From an uncultured Desulfobulbaceae bacterium (lineage in GTDB: Bacteria; Desulfobacterota; Desulfobulbia; Desulfobulbales; BM004), in contig CAMYKS010000005.1 in NCBI GenBank assembly GCA_947259115.1, forward strand, positions 149,648 through 213,647: a DNA stretch of 64,000 nucleotides, read 5' to 3'. The position numbers were made by a program, and so were the translations under genes. Positions within the stretch are counted from its first letter, which is position 1; every line of letters starts with the position of its first letter. The notes beneath the pieces were generated by a model. That model had not been told where the DNA came from. It saw only the letters and a program-made list of their open reading frames with translations, and did not search any database. Below, one piece after another: positions 17,901 through 25,920 of the stretch.

Positions 17901-19275
17901 TAAATTCCACAAGGCCCGCGATGAATTCATGCGTCAGATGCGCAGGTCATTGTCAGAGTTGGAAGCGCTCACCTCAAAACAATACGGCTATTCGCAGAAT
18001 CCGCTTCTGCTTTCTGTGCGTTCCGGCGCTGCCATCTCCATGCCCGGCATGATGGCAACCATTCACAATGTAGGCCTCAACCAGGACATTGTGGATGAAT
18101 TTGCCAGGAGCACGGGAAAAGTGTATCTGGCCTGGGACAACTACCGGCGCTTTCTGCAGTCATGGGGCATGGCAGAGGGCATGAAGCGCGAACAGTTCCA
18201 GGTGCTTATGAACAGCGCTAAAACCCGCCACAAGGTCAAGGTTAAAAAAGAGTTTACCCCGGCCCAGATGAAGGAGCTGGCCCTGGAGTACCAGAAGGTT
18301 GTGCGCTCCGTGGGTATCGGCATTCCTGATGATCCCTGGCTGCAGTTAATCGGCGCCGTTGAAATTGTGCTCAATTCCTGGAACACTCCTAAGACAAGAG
18401 AATACCGCGCCCTGATGGATGCTTCCGATTCATGGGGAACTGCAGTTATCATCCAGACCATGGTATTCGGCAACCTGAGGCAGGAGGCAGGCAGCGGTGT
18501 GGTTTTTACGGCCCATCCCTACAGGAAAGTGACCAGGGTGGCGCTCTGGGGCGATTATGCCATCGGCGACCAGGGCGAAGATATTGTCAGCGGCCTGGTT
18601 ACCACCTACCCCATATCGGTGGAGCAGGCGGAGATTGACGGCCGTTCCAGGGAAAACACCCTGGAAAACCGCTTCCCCGAAATTTATAAAGCTTTGCTCG
18701 AACTCTCCCGCGAGCTGGTGTATGAGAACCGCTGGAATCCTCAGGAAATTGAATTTACCTTTGAAAGTTCCGAAGCCAAGGATTTCTACATTCTGCAGAC
18801 CAGGGATATGATAACCATCAAAAAGATGGAAAATCTTTTTGTCTTTGAGCATCCCGAAGCGCTCGCTCCATTTTTCCTGGGCAAGGGCATCGGGGTCAGC
18901 GGCAGCGCCCTGTCAGGCCTGGCCGTGTTCACCCAGGAAAACATTGAGCAGATTCGTGGTGCAGATCCCGAAAGCACCCTTATTTTGATCCGCCAAGACA
19001 CGGTTCCCGAGGATATCAAAGAAATCGCCCAGGCCCAGGGGTTATTGACCGCCCGCGGCGGCCAGACATCCCATGCGGCAGTTGTCGCCACCCAGCTTGA
19101 AAAAACCTGCGTGGTCGGCTGCAAGGACCTGCGGGTCTATGAAAGCGAACAGCGTTGTGAAATAAACGGCCATGATATCCGCTTCGGTGAACATGTCAGT
19201 ATTGACGGCAGGAAAGGGCTTTTCCTGAAGGGGAGTCATGACATACGCGAGGAAGTCCATATTTTACCAATTTAG
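14998..19275 (+). CDS. 1425-residue PPDK-like protein: long helical N-terminus, ATP-grasp and phosphohistidine domains, no PEP barrel
   Basis: The last 495 residues match the first two domains of pyruvate phosphate dikinase/PEP synthase. The ATP-grasp part begins near residue 930 (LGNKGLNLTQLT) and includes LSVRSGAAISMPGMM, QTMVFGNLRQEAGSGVVFT and IGDQGEDIVSG. The mobile phosphohistidine domain follows, with LTARGGQTSHAAVV (His1359). The protein ends about 65 residues later, so the C-terminal TIM barrel that binds PEP and pyruvate is absent. Residues 1-920 are almost entirely helical and resemble no domain I know. It could phosphorylate another acceptor through His1359 or supply a separate barrel protein. 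The context with gapA and a glycogen-synthase-like gene hints at carbohydrate metabolism. The function is unassigned. Confidence 0.8.
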   Translation: MATQDQTALDTIAIDSDALRANLLETATDEVTIDPSLLVLEEIVQNYKGISKNLHDLLYEVCHPYRNWKMLVPRTRAFVLKNINHYFKHEKGPEAFERFTVIFCQAIIDSKKNNTLLAQTIESMLAYTDRLVSLLDQDSLARYEKTLARLFSRLKNLDDEVIIFMVQGQHPMKRIAQHLLQLEKGETSYDFKPLAELMTRVFSMNYEYWLAEKDPLAWFTEECGDICKGWQEGQLFSVISHEQLKKHLGTLNGVDIDADPRQALSVILELPSHMDIVRLYKVVPEKLNQEQQSALETAEQAEQLDRFGENRKLIFLFHIMETSGLALIHEETIREINRSLVQLIRRQTFEEIESFLLTTFQLLNANVRKYPHTSLQCIQVLGTEVFKRGNSRLVEAFLWESVRFGFQYANVTGVDEDWQPITNPAHLANIRVWLNLIMQEPKWCSTLFSALIINLKLSGTCVKDTDLFQRDITHLLNHPIEPVYNLFKQFAKLMPVFFNEIGAEGYLRDVSTEIDEIHRRKDALIHFLRKQSHVESSNLIVDFIEAIFIFWKKRDKNVIGSFLPAEVLSEVKENGIFIDDMHKLMQRVFELPGMEEIPDLLEWKDKVRARYLEEQPDIAVSEKKRFDQLVRMYKLLYNKYNLGYQEMRHQLKEAINSGFPEMEQLLADLEICDTHQCLDALLTHLEGLKEIILSTEKFEAKEDIYYKRHIAVDIPSVYGRYRERKFDALGLTFRLENLANIYLERLPETVNLSFITRATFIRIIKCLDLYLRALRIDGITSRRLETYLELLSNSLGIKRFSYTQYLDIFRGLSDGVKDVIYAYYTNIHQNNLSIIIPQIGESNLLTKYRNLWDEKDVSTSMLQLSEFFFRNLIAGTFGLQHLDNFITRIMQTLESQREVLDQESIDLLMTYNPENVISFLHNSNPQTRNLIHLGNKGLNLTQLTSENKPVPPGFIITTEIFRCWPVVNKFHKARDEFMRQMRRSLSELEALTSKQYGYSQNPLLLSVRSGAAISMPGMMATIHNVGLNQDIVDEFARSTGKVYLAWDNYRRFLQSWGMAEGMKREQFQVLMNSAKTRHKVKVKKEFTPAQMKELALEYQKVVRSVGIGIPDDPWLQLIGAVEIVLNSWNTPKTREYRALMDASDSWGTAVIIQTMVFGNLRQEAGSGVVFTAHPYRKVTRVALWGDYAIGDQGEDIVSGLVTTYPISVEQAEIDGRSRENTLENRFPEIYKALLELSRELVYENRWNPQEIEFTFESSEAKDFYILQTRDMITIKKMENLFVFEHPEALAPFFLGKGIGVSGSALSGLAVFTQENIEQIRGADPESTLILIRQDTVPEDIKEIAQAQGLLTARGGQTSHAAVVATQLEKTCVVGCKDLRVYESEQRCEINGHDIRFGEHVSIDGRKGLFLKGSHDIREEVHILPI

Positions 19276-19307
19276 CAAAGCGATATTACTGTATCTTCTT
19301 CGTTATC

Positions 19308-19343
19308 AGCTATTTCGCGTAGATTGACTACAGCGAAACAGCT
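19308..19343. repeat. inverted repeat downstream of the PPDK-like gene
   Basis: Arms AGCTATTTCGC...GTAG and CTAC...GCGAAACAGCT pair with single-base mismatches around a short loop. It lies 33 bases after the stop codon and could end or stabilise the transcript, though no run of T follows. Confidence 0.4.
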
Positions 19344-19463
19344 TCTGCCTTGAATCTCTAGCAGTCTCGCTTCGCTAATTAATAGTTTTTATAAATGACC
19401 AGTTTTATTAATTAAGTTGGCGTTATTTTATGTGTCATTTTTCTTAAAAAGAGTCCAACTTTT

Positions 19464-20120
19464 ATGAACCATCCTACTAACATGCCTAGAATAAAAGCCA
19501 TCCTCTTCGACCTCGACGGCACCCTGATCGACTCTGTCACCGACCTGGCAAACTCTGTGAATTATACCCTCGGCAAACTTGATCTGCCGCCCCACACCCG
19601 GGAAGAAATAAAGAGTTTTGTCGGCGACGGGGTGCAGAAGCTCATCAAACGGTCCCTTGGCCAGACCCACATGGAGAAATTTGCAGATGCTTTTGGGATA
19701 TTCATGGACCATTACGGAACACACTGTACTGATAATACCGTCCTTTATCCTGGAGTAGTTAAAACCCTTCCTCTACTTATTAACGATTATTCCCTGGCTG
19801 TTTTAACAAACAAAAGCGTGAAATTCTCGCTTACAATTCTGCAAACCCTGAAAATCGACTCGTACTTCTCCGAAGTGTTGGGCGGCGACAGTTTGCCGAC
19901 CAAAAAACCCGACCCGGCCGGCATTTTTTACCTGGCAGAAAAATGGGGCCTGGACCCTGCCCGGATGATCATGGTCGGCGACCATGTCACCGACATCGAT
20001 GTAGGCCAGCGGGCAGGCTGCAAAACAGTTTTTATCAACGGTGGTATCGGGGAGACAAGGGGTCTGGCCCCTGATATAACCATTGACACATTTGCAGAGT
20101 TGCCCGGTATACTCACATAA
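19464..20120 (+). CDS. gph: HAD-family phosphoglycolate phosphatase-like hydrolase
   Basis: This 218-residue hydrolase has the HAD motif I DLDGTLIDS near residue 17, a helical cap with FVGDGVQKLIKRSL, motif II in LAVLTNKS, a Lys in PTKKPDPAG and motif IV in MVGDHVTDIDVG. The closest family is phosphoglycolate phosphatase (Gph), which removes phosphate from 2-phosphoglycolate; many HAD enzymes of this shape act on other small phosphates, so the substrate is tentative. No good ribosome site is visible for ATG 19464; ATG 19482 is an alternative. It stands alone on its strand. Confidence 0.85.
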   Translation: MNHPTNMPRIKAILFDLDGTLIDSVTDLANSVNYTLGKLDLPPHTREEIKSFVGDGVQKLIKRSLGQTHMEKFADAFGIFMDHYGTHCTDNTVLYPGVVKTLPLLINDYSLAVLTNKSVKFSLTILQTLKIDSYFSEVLGGDSLPTKKPDPAGIFYLAEKWGLDPARMIMVGDHVTDIDVGQRAGCKTVFINGGIGETRGLAPDITIDTFAELPGILT

Positions 20121-20824
20121 AAAGGGACAGACTGTTTCTTAATTTCGGGTTTCGGGTTTCGGATTTTACGTTTCATGTTAATTACGTATTTATTTTGTGC
20201 TTTTTTTCAATATTGCTCCAAAGATGTTTGTTAACTCTTGGGCTTTCTGAACTAAATTATTTCTTTCTACCTCAAGGTTTTCTGTCATACTGAGGTCTAA
20301 CATTATAGCACCCATGGTTGTAATTCCAGGCATGCTTGCCAGTTTATAATGGGTACTCGGGAAACAGATTTTAACACATGCTTTAGAATTACCCATTATG
20401 GCAAAACCTATATGTTTTTTAGATGTTCCTTTTTACAAGAATAACATTATTGGATATGAAGAGAATTTTGTTCGGACTTTTATGCCTTTTTCCTGGAGAC
20501 GAGAAAGTTTTCTCCTTCACCTGCCAGGCCAAAAACTTATTAAAAATTGTGGGTCAGTCAGAAAAACTTTGGATGTTTGCCTTGAATAGGCGTGAACAAT
20601 TTCCAGAAAAAATCAAAATCGTGACAAAGTTTGTCACTTTAGGGCCCAAAACTGTTTTTTTTGAAATGGTGACAATTTCAAGTAGTGCGGGAATGAATCC
20701 AGTTCTGATCCCAGTCGACAGGTAATGATTGCAAAGCGCATCCTTTCATATCTCCACTCCCTGCTAATTGCATGAGCGGTTTTTATTGTTGCCCGCCGCC
20801 CAATTCGTCCTCGCCCCTTTGCAG
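20121..20824. other. 704-bp gene-poor spacer with a decayed minus-strand frame and a 17-bp palindrome
   Basis: No intact gene is seen. It opens with a GGGACAG tract and a TTTCGGG direct repeat (about 20141-20162). On the minus strand a frame ending at 20190 contains a plausible stretch (CFPSTHYKLASMPGITTMGA and further) of about 75 codons but is cut by TAA and other stops upstream, so at best it is a gene relic. At 20621-20637 GTGACAAA and TTTGTCAC form a perfect palindrome around one base. I do not recognise the decayed product. Confidence 0.4.
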
Positions 20825-21265
20825 TTAATGGGTTTCCATCCAGGGAGCTTTCCGAATTTGTTTTTTAAATTCTTCCAACCAAACAGTTTCTCTATGACGT
20901 ATGAATGCTGATTTGATGGCCATTTTTAAATGCAGGGAATCAACGGGTTTAGGAAGGCTTGCTATCCCGTTGAGGGTCTGCAGGGCAATAAACGAGTCCT
21001 CATGGGCCGATGAGACGATAATGAACTGGGTGGAGGGTTTTATTTTGACAATCCTGTTGATTAAATCAATACCGGCAATGTCGGTTTCCATGATAACGTC
21101 CGTTAAAACAACGGCAATGTCCCGGTTGTTCTGGAATACCTCAAAAGCCTCTTTGCCGTTCAGAGCCGGCAGCACATGGTAATCTTTGCTCAGTATCCTC
21201 ATGTATAAATTGAGCATGGCCTTTTCATCTTCAACAACGAGCAACGGCAATTTGTATTCATGCAT
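20825..21265 (-). CDS. stand-alone response-regulator receiver protein
   Basis: This 146-residue protein is a single receiver domain: acidic pair in LLVVEDEK, the Asp in VVLTDVIMETD, Ser in IIVSSAHEDS and the Lys in SLPKPVDSLHLK. About twenty extra residues follow the domain without a recognisable output. The ATG at 21265 has GAGGAG eight bases upstream. No kinase is adjacent; the nearest are those of the acetate locus. The short insert after the phospho-acceptor (ETDIAGIDL) resembles receivers that work in phosphorelays with hybrid kinases. The partner cannot be told from the sequence. Confidence 0.85.
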   Translation of the reverse strand: MHEYKLPLLVVEDEKAMLNLYMRILSKDYHVLPALNGKEAFEVFQNNRDIAVVLTDVIMETDIAGIDLINRIVKIKPSTQFIIVSSAHEDSFIALQTLNGIASLPKPVDSLHLKMAIKSAFIRHRETVWLEEFKKQIRKAPWMETH

Positions 21266-21870
21266 GGCGGCTTCTCCTCGCGTTATTATTGGTACCTTCC
21301 CAAGGTTGGTGGTGCGGCCTAATCCTGTATTTTCTCACCCCTGTTCCTATACCTGACCAAACCGTTTCCTTTTCCCTCCCCCTCCAATCCGGAAGGCATT
21401 GCTGGTTACTCCTCTGTTCTTAATGAGCCATTTCAGTGACTATTGAGTTTGCCGGACAACTAAATATTTCAATACTTTACACCTATTTCAAGCCAATCGG
21501 CGCTACCGCTCCTTGATCCGCCAGGTAATTGCTGTGACAGTATGACGATCATACAATTACCAGCACCTGATTTTATGCAATTCCCGTGCCTCTCATAGCG
21601 GGGTACAGGTTTGAAATTTCACTTGTGGTAACAGATGTGTATTTCGGGGACAGATGTGCAATCTGTATGGGGGAAAATTATTTTTTAGCTGGATACCGGA
21701 GGCTGGAAACTGGAGGGTTCAAGGGGTCGAGGGGTCAAGGGTAGGGATAAAAGACTTGCTGGATGGTTAAAACACATAAGACTAACCCAAAAAACAACCA
21801 AATAACCAGAAACCAAGACACCAAAACACCAAAAGCTAAACACTAAACACTTATTCCTGATTGCTGCTGG
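21266..21870. other. 605-bp spacer with a hairpin and purine/AC-rich low-complexity tracts
   Basis: No supported gene. A 26-codon minus-strand frame (21319-21399) has a fair ribosome site but no other support. It contains an inverted repeat at 21524-21561, a GGGGACAGATGTG tract with a nine-base direct repeat (about 21631-21659), and from about 21700 to 21855 a low-complexity run: first G-rich (ggaggctgg, ggggtcgagggg), then A/C-rich with repeated accaaaa and aaacac words. A similar run lies on the other side of the DUF294 gene. Confidence 0.5.
21524..21561. repeat. inverted repeat (8-bp outer, 5-bp inner stem)
   Basis: Outer arms GGTAATTG and CAATTACC enclose inner arms TATGA and TCATA around cga. 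It stands in a spacer without genes; it may be a relic of a small palindromic element. Confidence 0.45.
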
Positions 21871-23397
21871 TTAAATTATCAACTGCCCGAATTCTGATGC
21901 CACAAGATCCTGCAGGGAGGAAACCGCCTTAAAGGCGTGGCGCAGCATTTCCTTGTCGCGGGGCGAGAGTATCCCGGGATCAATGTAGGTATCGATCTTT
22001 TCGCCTTTGGCAGCTTTGGACACCTGGGATTTCAGGGCATAATGCAGCAGCACCTGGTAGGCGGATTCGAAATATTCTCCGTCATTTGGGTGGATAAAAC
22101 CTTTATTAACAAGCTTGGCTATCCTTTTCAGGGTCCCAGTTTCCCGTATATGATTCTTGAGGGCAAGAATACGGATTGCCTCCACCACAAAGATCAGTCC
22201 ACTGCGTTTTACATCAAGTTGGCCGCGATGATCGCCACCCTTTTCCGTCAGAAAACGTCCCAGAAAACCGAGGGGAACCCGGTGCCCGCCTTCTTCCTCG
22301 TGCAGGACCCGAAAGACCTCATGGTGTTTGGCCAGTTCGCCAAAGGCATAGTTGTTGAGTTCCTTGAACAGGTCAATATCACCGGCAATGGGTGCCGCAT
22401 CAAAAAGGACCGTTACAAAGCGGCCCATCTCGCGCACCTGGCCCTCAAACCAGTACCGTATCTGCTGTTTCCACTCTGTCAGGCTTTTGCGCCAGATCGG
22501 ATTGCATGACATGATATAGCCGGGGCACCACTCAAAGCCGATTTCATCAAGGTACTCGGAAAACCTGACGCTCAGGTCAATATAGTACTGGTCGTACTGG
22601 AAGTTCCCTTCGTTGTCGGCAATGATTATGCCGTGATCCTGGTCCGGGGTCAGCAGGTTTTCCAGACGGCCATGGCTGCCGGTAACATACAGGCAATACG
22701 GCGCCGGCGGTTCACCCAATCCCTCAGCGGCCAACTTTAAGGCCTGGCGGTGGATGTCGCGATTGATCAGCGAGATCATGGCGACAATGTCATAGGCCAG
22801 CCTGCCCAACCTGCCCGACCGCAGCCTTTCCTCTGCCATTCCAGGCAGTTTATTCTTGATCGCCTTCAAGGTTGCAACATCGGTGGCATCCTTTATCCCT
22901 TCAATGAGGGTTAACGGTTCAGGATACCGCAGCTTGAGGAGCTGCCGCAGGGTGACAATGCCGGCCAGCCTGTCCTTTTCAACCAGCGGCAGGTGCTTGA
23001 CGCCGCTTTCATGCAGTACAGACAGAGCCCGGTAGATCGTATTGTCAGGGTGCAGGATGATCGTATCGCGGGTCATGACCTTGGAAACCGGAGTGATTTC
23101 AGGATCAATACTGTCAACAGTTACCACCCGCTGCATGATATCCCTTTCGGTCAGGATGCCGACCGGATGAGCCTCATGGTCAACCACGATGATGCTTGAT
23201 ACCTGCTGGTCGGCCATACGCTTGAAAATGTTTTTCAAGGTGTCATCGGGCTTGCAGGTAAGCACATCAGTTGCCATGACGGAGCGCAGGTTCTCGCGGT
23301 ATGGGAATGATTCGACCTGTTTAAGGCTCTCCCGTGTTTCCTGGAGTCTCTTTAAGGAATCAACGTCTACTTCTGCACGTCTTATATTAGTATTCAT
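21871..23397 (-). CDS. CBS-pair and DUF294 nucleotidyltransferase-like protein
   Basis: This 508-residue protein starts with a tandem CBS pair (about 40-165; MATDVLTCKPDDTLKN, PVGILTERDIMQRV), followed by the DUF294 putative nucleotidyltransferase domain with YVTGSHGRLENLLTPDQDHG near residue 240, and the DUF294 C-terminal helical domain. Such proteins resemble GlnD-type nucleotidyltransferases and are commonly encoded with acs, acetate symporters and a DnaQ-like exonuclease. The CBS pair probably senses adenine nucleotides. A longer paralogue with a cyclic-nucleotide domain lies at 36860-38743. The ATG at 23397 has AAGG seven bases upstream. Its role in acetate metabolism is inferred from context only. 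Confidence 0.88.
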   Translation of the reverse strand: MNTNIRRAEVDVDSLKRLQETRESLKQVESFPYRENLRSVMATDVLTCKPDDTLKNIFKRMADQQVSSIIVVDHEAHPVGILTERDIMQRVVTVDSIDPEITPVSKVMTRDTIILHPDNTIYRALSVLHESGVKHLPLVEKDRLAGIVTLRQLLKLRYPEPLTLIEGIKDATDVATLKAIKNKLPGMAEERLRSGRLGRLAYDIVAMISLINRDIHRQALKLAAEGLGEPPAPYCLYVTGSHGRLENLLTPDQDHGIIIADNEGNFQYDQYYIDLSVRFSEYLDEIGFEWCPGYIMSCNPIWRKSLTEWKQQIRYWFEGQVREMGRFVTVLFDAAPIAGDIDLFKELNNYAFGELAKHHEVFRVLHEEEGGHRVPLGFLGRFLTEKGGDHRGQLDVKRSGLIFVVEAIRILALKNHIRETGTLKRIAKLVNKGFIHPNDGEYFESAYQVLLHYALKSQVSKAAKGEKIDTYIDPGILSPRDKEMLRHAFKAVSSLQDLVASEFGQLII

Positions 23398-23647
23398 GTC
23401 ACAACCTTATCATATGGGCACCATGCGATAACTTCCATTGGCACAATAATATAATCATGCAAAGACAACAATGTGTTTGTAGAGTGAGGCTGAAGGCTAA
23501 AGGTTAAAGGCTGAAGGTTTCAAGGTTTCAAGGGGCCAAGGGGTCGAGGGGAAAAGGATTAATAGTCTGGGAAAATAGGTGGCACTGGCGCTAAATACTA
23601 AATACTGAAGTCTGGAGTAAAGTATTGCAGCCAATTTACAATACCAT
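23398..23647. repeat. low-complexity GGCTGAAGG/TTTCAAGG repeats between acs and the DUF294 gene
   Basis: Between about 23486 and 23560 the sequence cycles through seven- to eight-base words: gctgaag, gctaaag, gttaaag, gctgaag, then tttcaag twice, then ggggccaagg and ggggtcgagg. The rest of the stretch holds further short tandem words (ctaaatactaaatact). No gene is seen. The words match the run at 21700-21760 (ggggtcgaggggtc), so the DUF294 gene is bracketed by related low-complexity sequence. Confidence 0.6.
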
Positions 23648-23684
23648 AAAAAAACGCAGGATCCCTCGCCGAAGGAACCCTGCG
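23648..23684 (-). terminator. rho-independent terminator of acs
   Basis: Read on the minus strand, CGCAGGGTTCC pairs with GGGATCCTGCG around an eight-base loop and is followed by seven T. It lies 41 bases after the acs stop and ends that transcript. Confidence 0.85.
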
Positions 23685-23724
23685 CTATTTTTGGTCAGGT
23701 GAAGGGGGATTGGTCTATAATAGC

Positions 23725-25761
23725 TTATTCACCCTGGACCATTTTTTTGATTTCATCAACTATTTCCGGGTTAGCCAGTGTCATAATGTTACCCACATCT
23801 CCTTTATTGGAGATAGCACCGAGCACCCGCCGCATGATCTTGCCGGAACGGGTCTTGGGCATGTCAGGCACAAGCCATACCTTGCGTGGCCTGGCAATCT
23901 TGCCGATATCAGAACAAATCCTGTCGGAAACCTTTTTGGCCAGTTCTGGAGTGGCTTCAATCCCGGGCCTTAGAGAAACATAGAGATCCGGCTCCTTGCC
24001 CTTGACTTCATGGGCCACCGGCACAACGGCAGCTTCGGCAACCTCATCACAATTAAGCGCTGCGGATTCGATTTCCTTGGTGCCGAGCCTATGACCTGAG
24101 ACGTTGATAACGTCATCGATACGGCCGAGAATACGGAAATAACCGTCAGCAGCTACAACCGCTGCATCACCTGCGAGGTATGGCCAGTCGCGCCAATCTT
24201 TGCTGTTCCTGTCCTTGCAGTATTGTCCGTAATAGGCGTCAATATACCGCTCACGGTTGCCATAGACAGTCTGGAAGCCGCCGGGCCATGGGTTCTTAAT
24301 GCAGATGTTGCCTGCCTTGCCTTCGCCCGGCATAATCTCTTTACCGTCCTCATCCAGGACAAGGGGATGGATTCCGGGTGCGCCCGGGCCGGCACTGCCC
24401 GGCTTCATTGGAGAAATGCCGGGAAGAGTACAGCAAAGGAAACCGCCGGTCTCCGTCTGCCACCAGGTGTCGACCACAACCGCTTTGCCTTTGCCGATGG
24501 TCTCATGGTACCATTTCCAGACTGCGGGTTCGATGGGTTCGCCCACCGTGGTCATATGCTTGAAGTTATAGTTATACTTGGCAGGCTCATCCGGTCCGAT
24601 CTTGCGCAGGGCCCTGATGACCGTCGGTGCCGTGTGGAAGATATTGATGTCCAGTTCTTCGGCGATGCGCCAGCAGCGGCCGGCATCCGGATAATTCGGC
24701 ACACCTTCATAGACTACTGAAGAGGCACAGATGGAAAGCGGGCCGTAAACGATGTAGGAATGGCCGGTGATCCAGCCGATGTCCGCCATACACCAGTACA
24801 CGTCTTCCGGATGGATATCCTGGATGTACTTTGAGGTGCCTGCAGCATAGGACAGGTAGCCGCCGGTGGAATGCTGGCAGCCCTTGGGCTTGCCGGTAGT
24901 ACCGCTGGTATACATCAGGAACAGCGGGGCCTCGGCCGGCATTGAAACCGGATCCACCTTGACTCTTTTATAGCCCTTCAACACTTCATTCATGGAGTAG
25001 TCACGGCCATCTACCAGGGCTGATGAGCTGGAGTATTTTTCGGGATGCCGCTGCCAGACCAGAACCTTCTCAATTGTGTGGCCCTCTTTAATGCTGATAT
25101 CGTAGGCTTCGTCAGCGTTGGCCTTGTGGTCGATCCATTTGCCGCCGCGGTAGTAGCCGTCGATGGTAATCAGCACGCGGCTCTTGGAGTCAACAGCACG
25201 GTCGGCGCAGGCCGAGGGGCTGAAGCCACCAAAAACAACCGAATGGATAACACCGAGCCTGGCCAGTGCCAGCATGGTGATAGGCAGTTCTGCGGTCATG
25301 GGCAGATGCAGGGTAGCCCTATCTCCTGCTTTCAGGCCACAGAAGTCACGCAATACTGCGGCAACCTCGTTCACCCTGGTATAAAGCTCCTGATAGGTGA
25401 TGTGCTCAATCCGCTCATCTTCTGAGTCAGGCACAAAGTGGATCGCTGTTTTATTTTTGTTCTTGGCCAGGTGCCGGTCAATACAGTTGTAGCTAACATT
25501 GAGCTTGCCGCCGACAAACCATTTCCACAGAGGGGCATCGCTGGTATCTAGGACGGTATGCCATTTCTCATCCCAGTCCAGCAGGTCCGCATATTCTGTG
25601 AAGCAATCCGGGAAGTTGTCCAGGCTGAACCTGTCATAAATTGACTTGTCATTTACGTTCGCTTGGGCTACGAACTCGTCGGAAGGATAATAATAATCTT
25701 CTTCCTGCCAGTGTACCGCAATTTGAGATTCTGATACTTCCATTTCATCTTTTTCGCTCAT
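23725..25761 (-). CDS. acs: acetyl-CoA synthetase (AMP-forming)
   Basis: Acs activates acetate to acetyl-CoA through acetyl-AMP. The 678-residue product has the adenylate-forming core motif MYTSGTTGKPKG, the ACS signature VDTWWQTETGG, the hinge region LGRIDDVINVSGHRLGT and the C-terminal Lys641 in KTRSGKIMRR, the residue regulated by acetylation in this family. The ATG at 25761 follows AAGGAGT by seven bases. Upstream lies a pair of 15-bp direct repeats; downstream a strong terminator. It belongs to a minus-strand group with a symporter and a NarL-type regulator, consistent with acetate uptake or reassimilation. Confidence 0.97.
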   Translation of the reverse strand: MSEKDEMEVSESQIAVHWQEEDYYYPSDEFVAQANVNDKSIYDRFSLDNFPDCFTEYADLLDWDEKWHTVLDTSDAPLWKWFVGGKLNVSYNCIDRHLAKNKNKTAIHFVPDSEDERIEHITYQELYTRVNEVAAVLRDFCGLKAGDRATLHLPMTAELPITMLALARLGVIHSVVFGGFSPSACADRAVDSKSRVLITIDGYYRGGKWIDHKANADEAYDISIKEGHTIEKVLVWQRHPEKYSSSSALVDGRDYSMNEVLKGYKRVKVDPVSMPAEAPLFLMYTSGTTGKPKGCQHSTGGYLSYAAGTSKYIQDIHPEDVYWCMADIGWITGHSYIVYGPLSICASSVVYEGVPNYPDAGRCWRIAEELDINIFHTAPTVIRALRKIGPDEPAKYNYNFKHMTTVGEPIEPAVWKWYHETIGKGKAVVVDTWWQTETGGFLCCTLPGISPMKPGSAGPGAPGIHPLVLDEDGKEIMPGEGKAGNICIKNPWPGGFQTVYGNRERYIDAYYGQYCKDRNSKDWRDWPYLAGDAAVVAADGYFRILGRIDDVINVSGHRLGTKEIESAALNCDEVAEAAVVPVAHEVKGKEPDLYVSLRPGIEATPELAKKVSDRICSDIGKIARPRKVWLVPDMPKTRSGKIMRRVLGAISNKGDVGNIMTLANPEIVDEIKKMVQGE

Positions 25762-25870
25762 GGGTCTTACTCCTTCACAAAATAAAGATTAATACTTTGG
25801 GGCTTTGCCGCCATCCTCAACCTTGAAAATTTCTTGTAATTGAACAGATAACAGAATAGAAATATATTTG

Positions 25871-25916
25871 CTAGGTAAAAACACCTATAATTGTATTTTT
25901 ACTAGGTAAAAACACC
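25871..25916 (-). promoter_or_regulatory. two 15-bp direct repeats, 31 bp apart, upstream of acs
   Basis: CTAGGTAAAAACACC occurs at 25871-25885 and identically at 25902-25916 (plus-strand reading), 110-155 bp upstream of the acs ATG. The 31-bp spacing is close to three helical turns, placing both on one face of the DNA. The gap to the TPR gene stop is only four bases. These are probable operators for an activator of acs, for example the NarL-type regulator encoded nearby. Confidence 0.65.
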
Positions 25917-25920
25917 CACG

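Noticed and set aside
20398..20589. 63-codon plus-strand frame in the spacer after gph
   Set aside because: Opposite a decayed but protein-like minus-strand frame; no ribosome site, no recognisable domain.
21319..21399. 26-codon minus-strand frame with AGAGGAG ribosome site before the receiver gene
   Set aside because: Too short and glycine/charged-rich without conservation data; could be chance in a G-rich spacer.
23486..23560. Possible CRISPR array
   Set aside because: The repeated words are seven to ten bases, vary in sequence and have no regular spacers.
24223..24720. 165-codon frame on the plus strand inside acs
   Set aside because: Antisense shadow of a highly conserved enzyme gene; no domain and no ribosome site.
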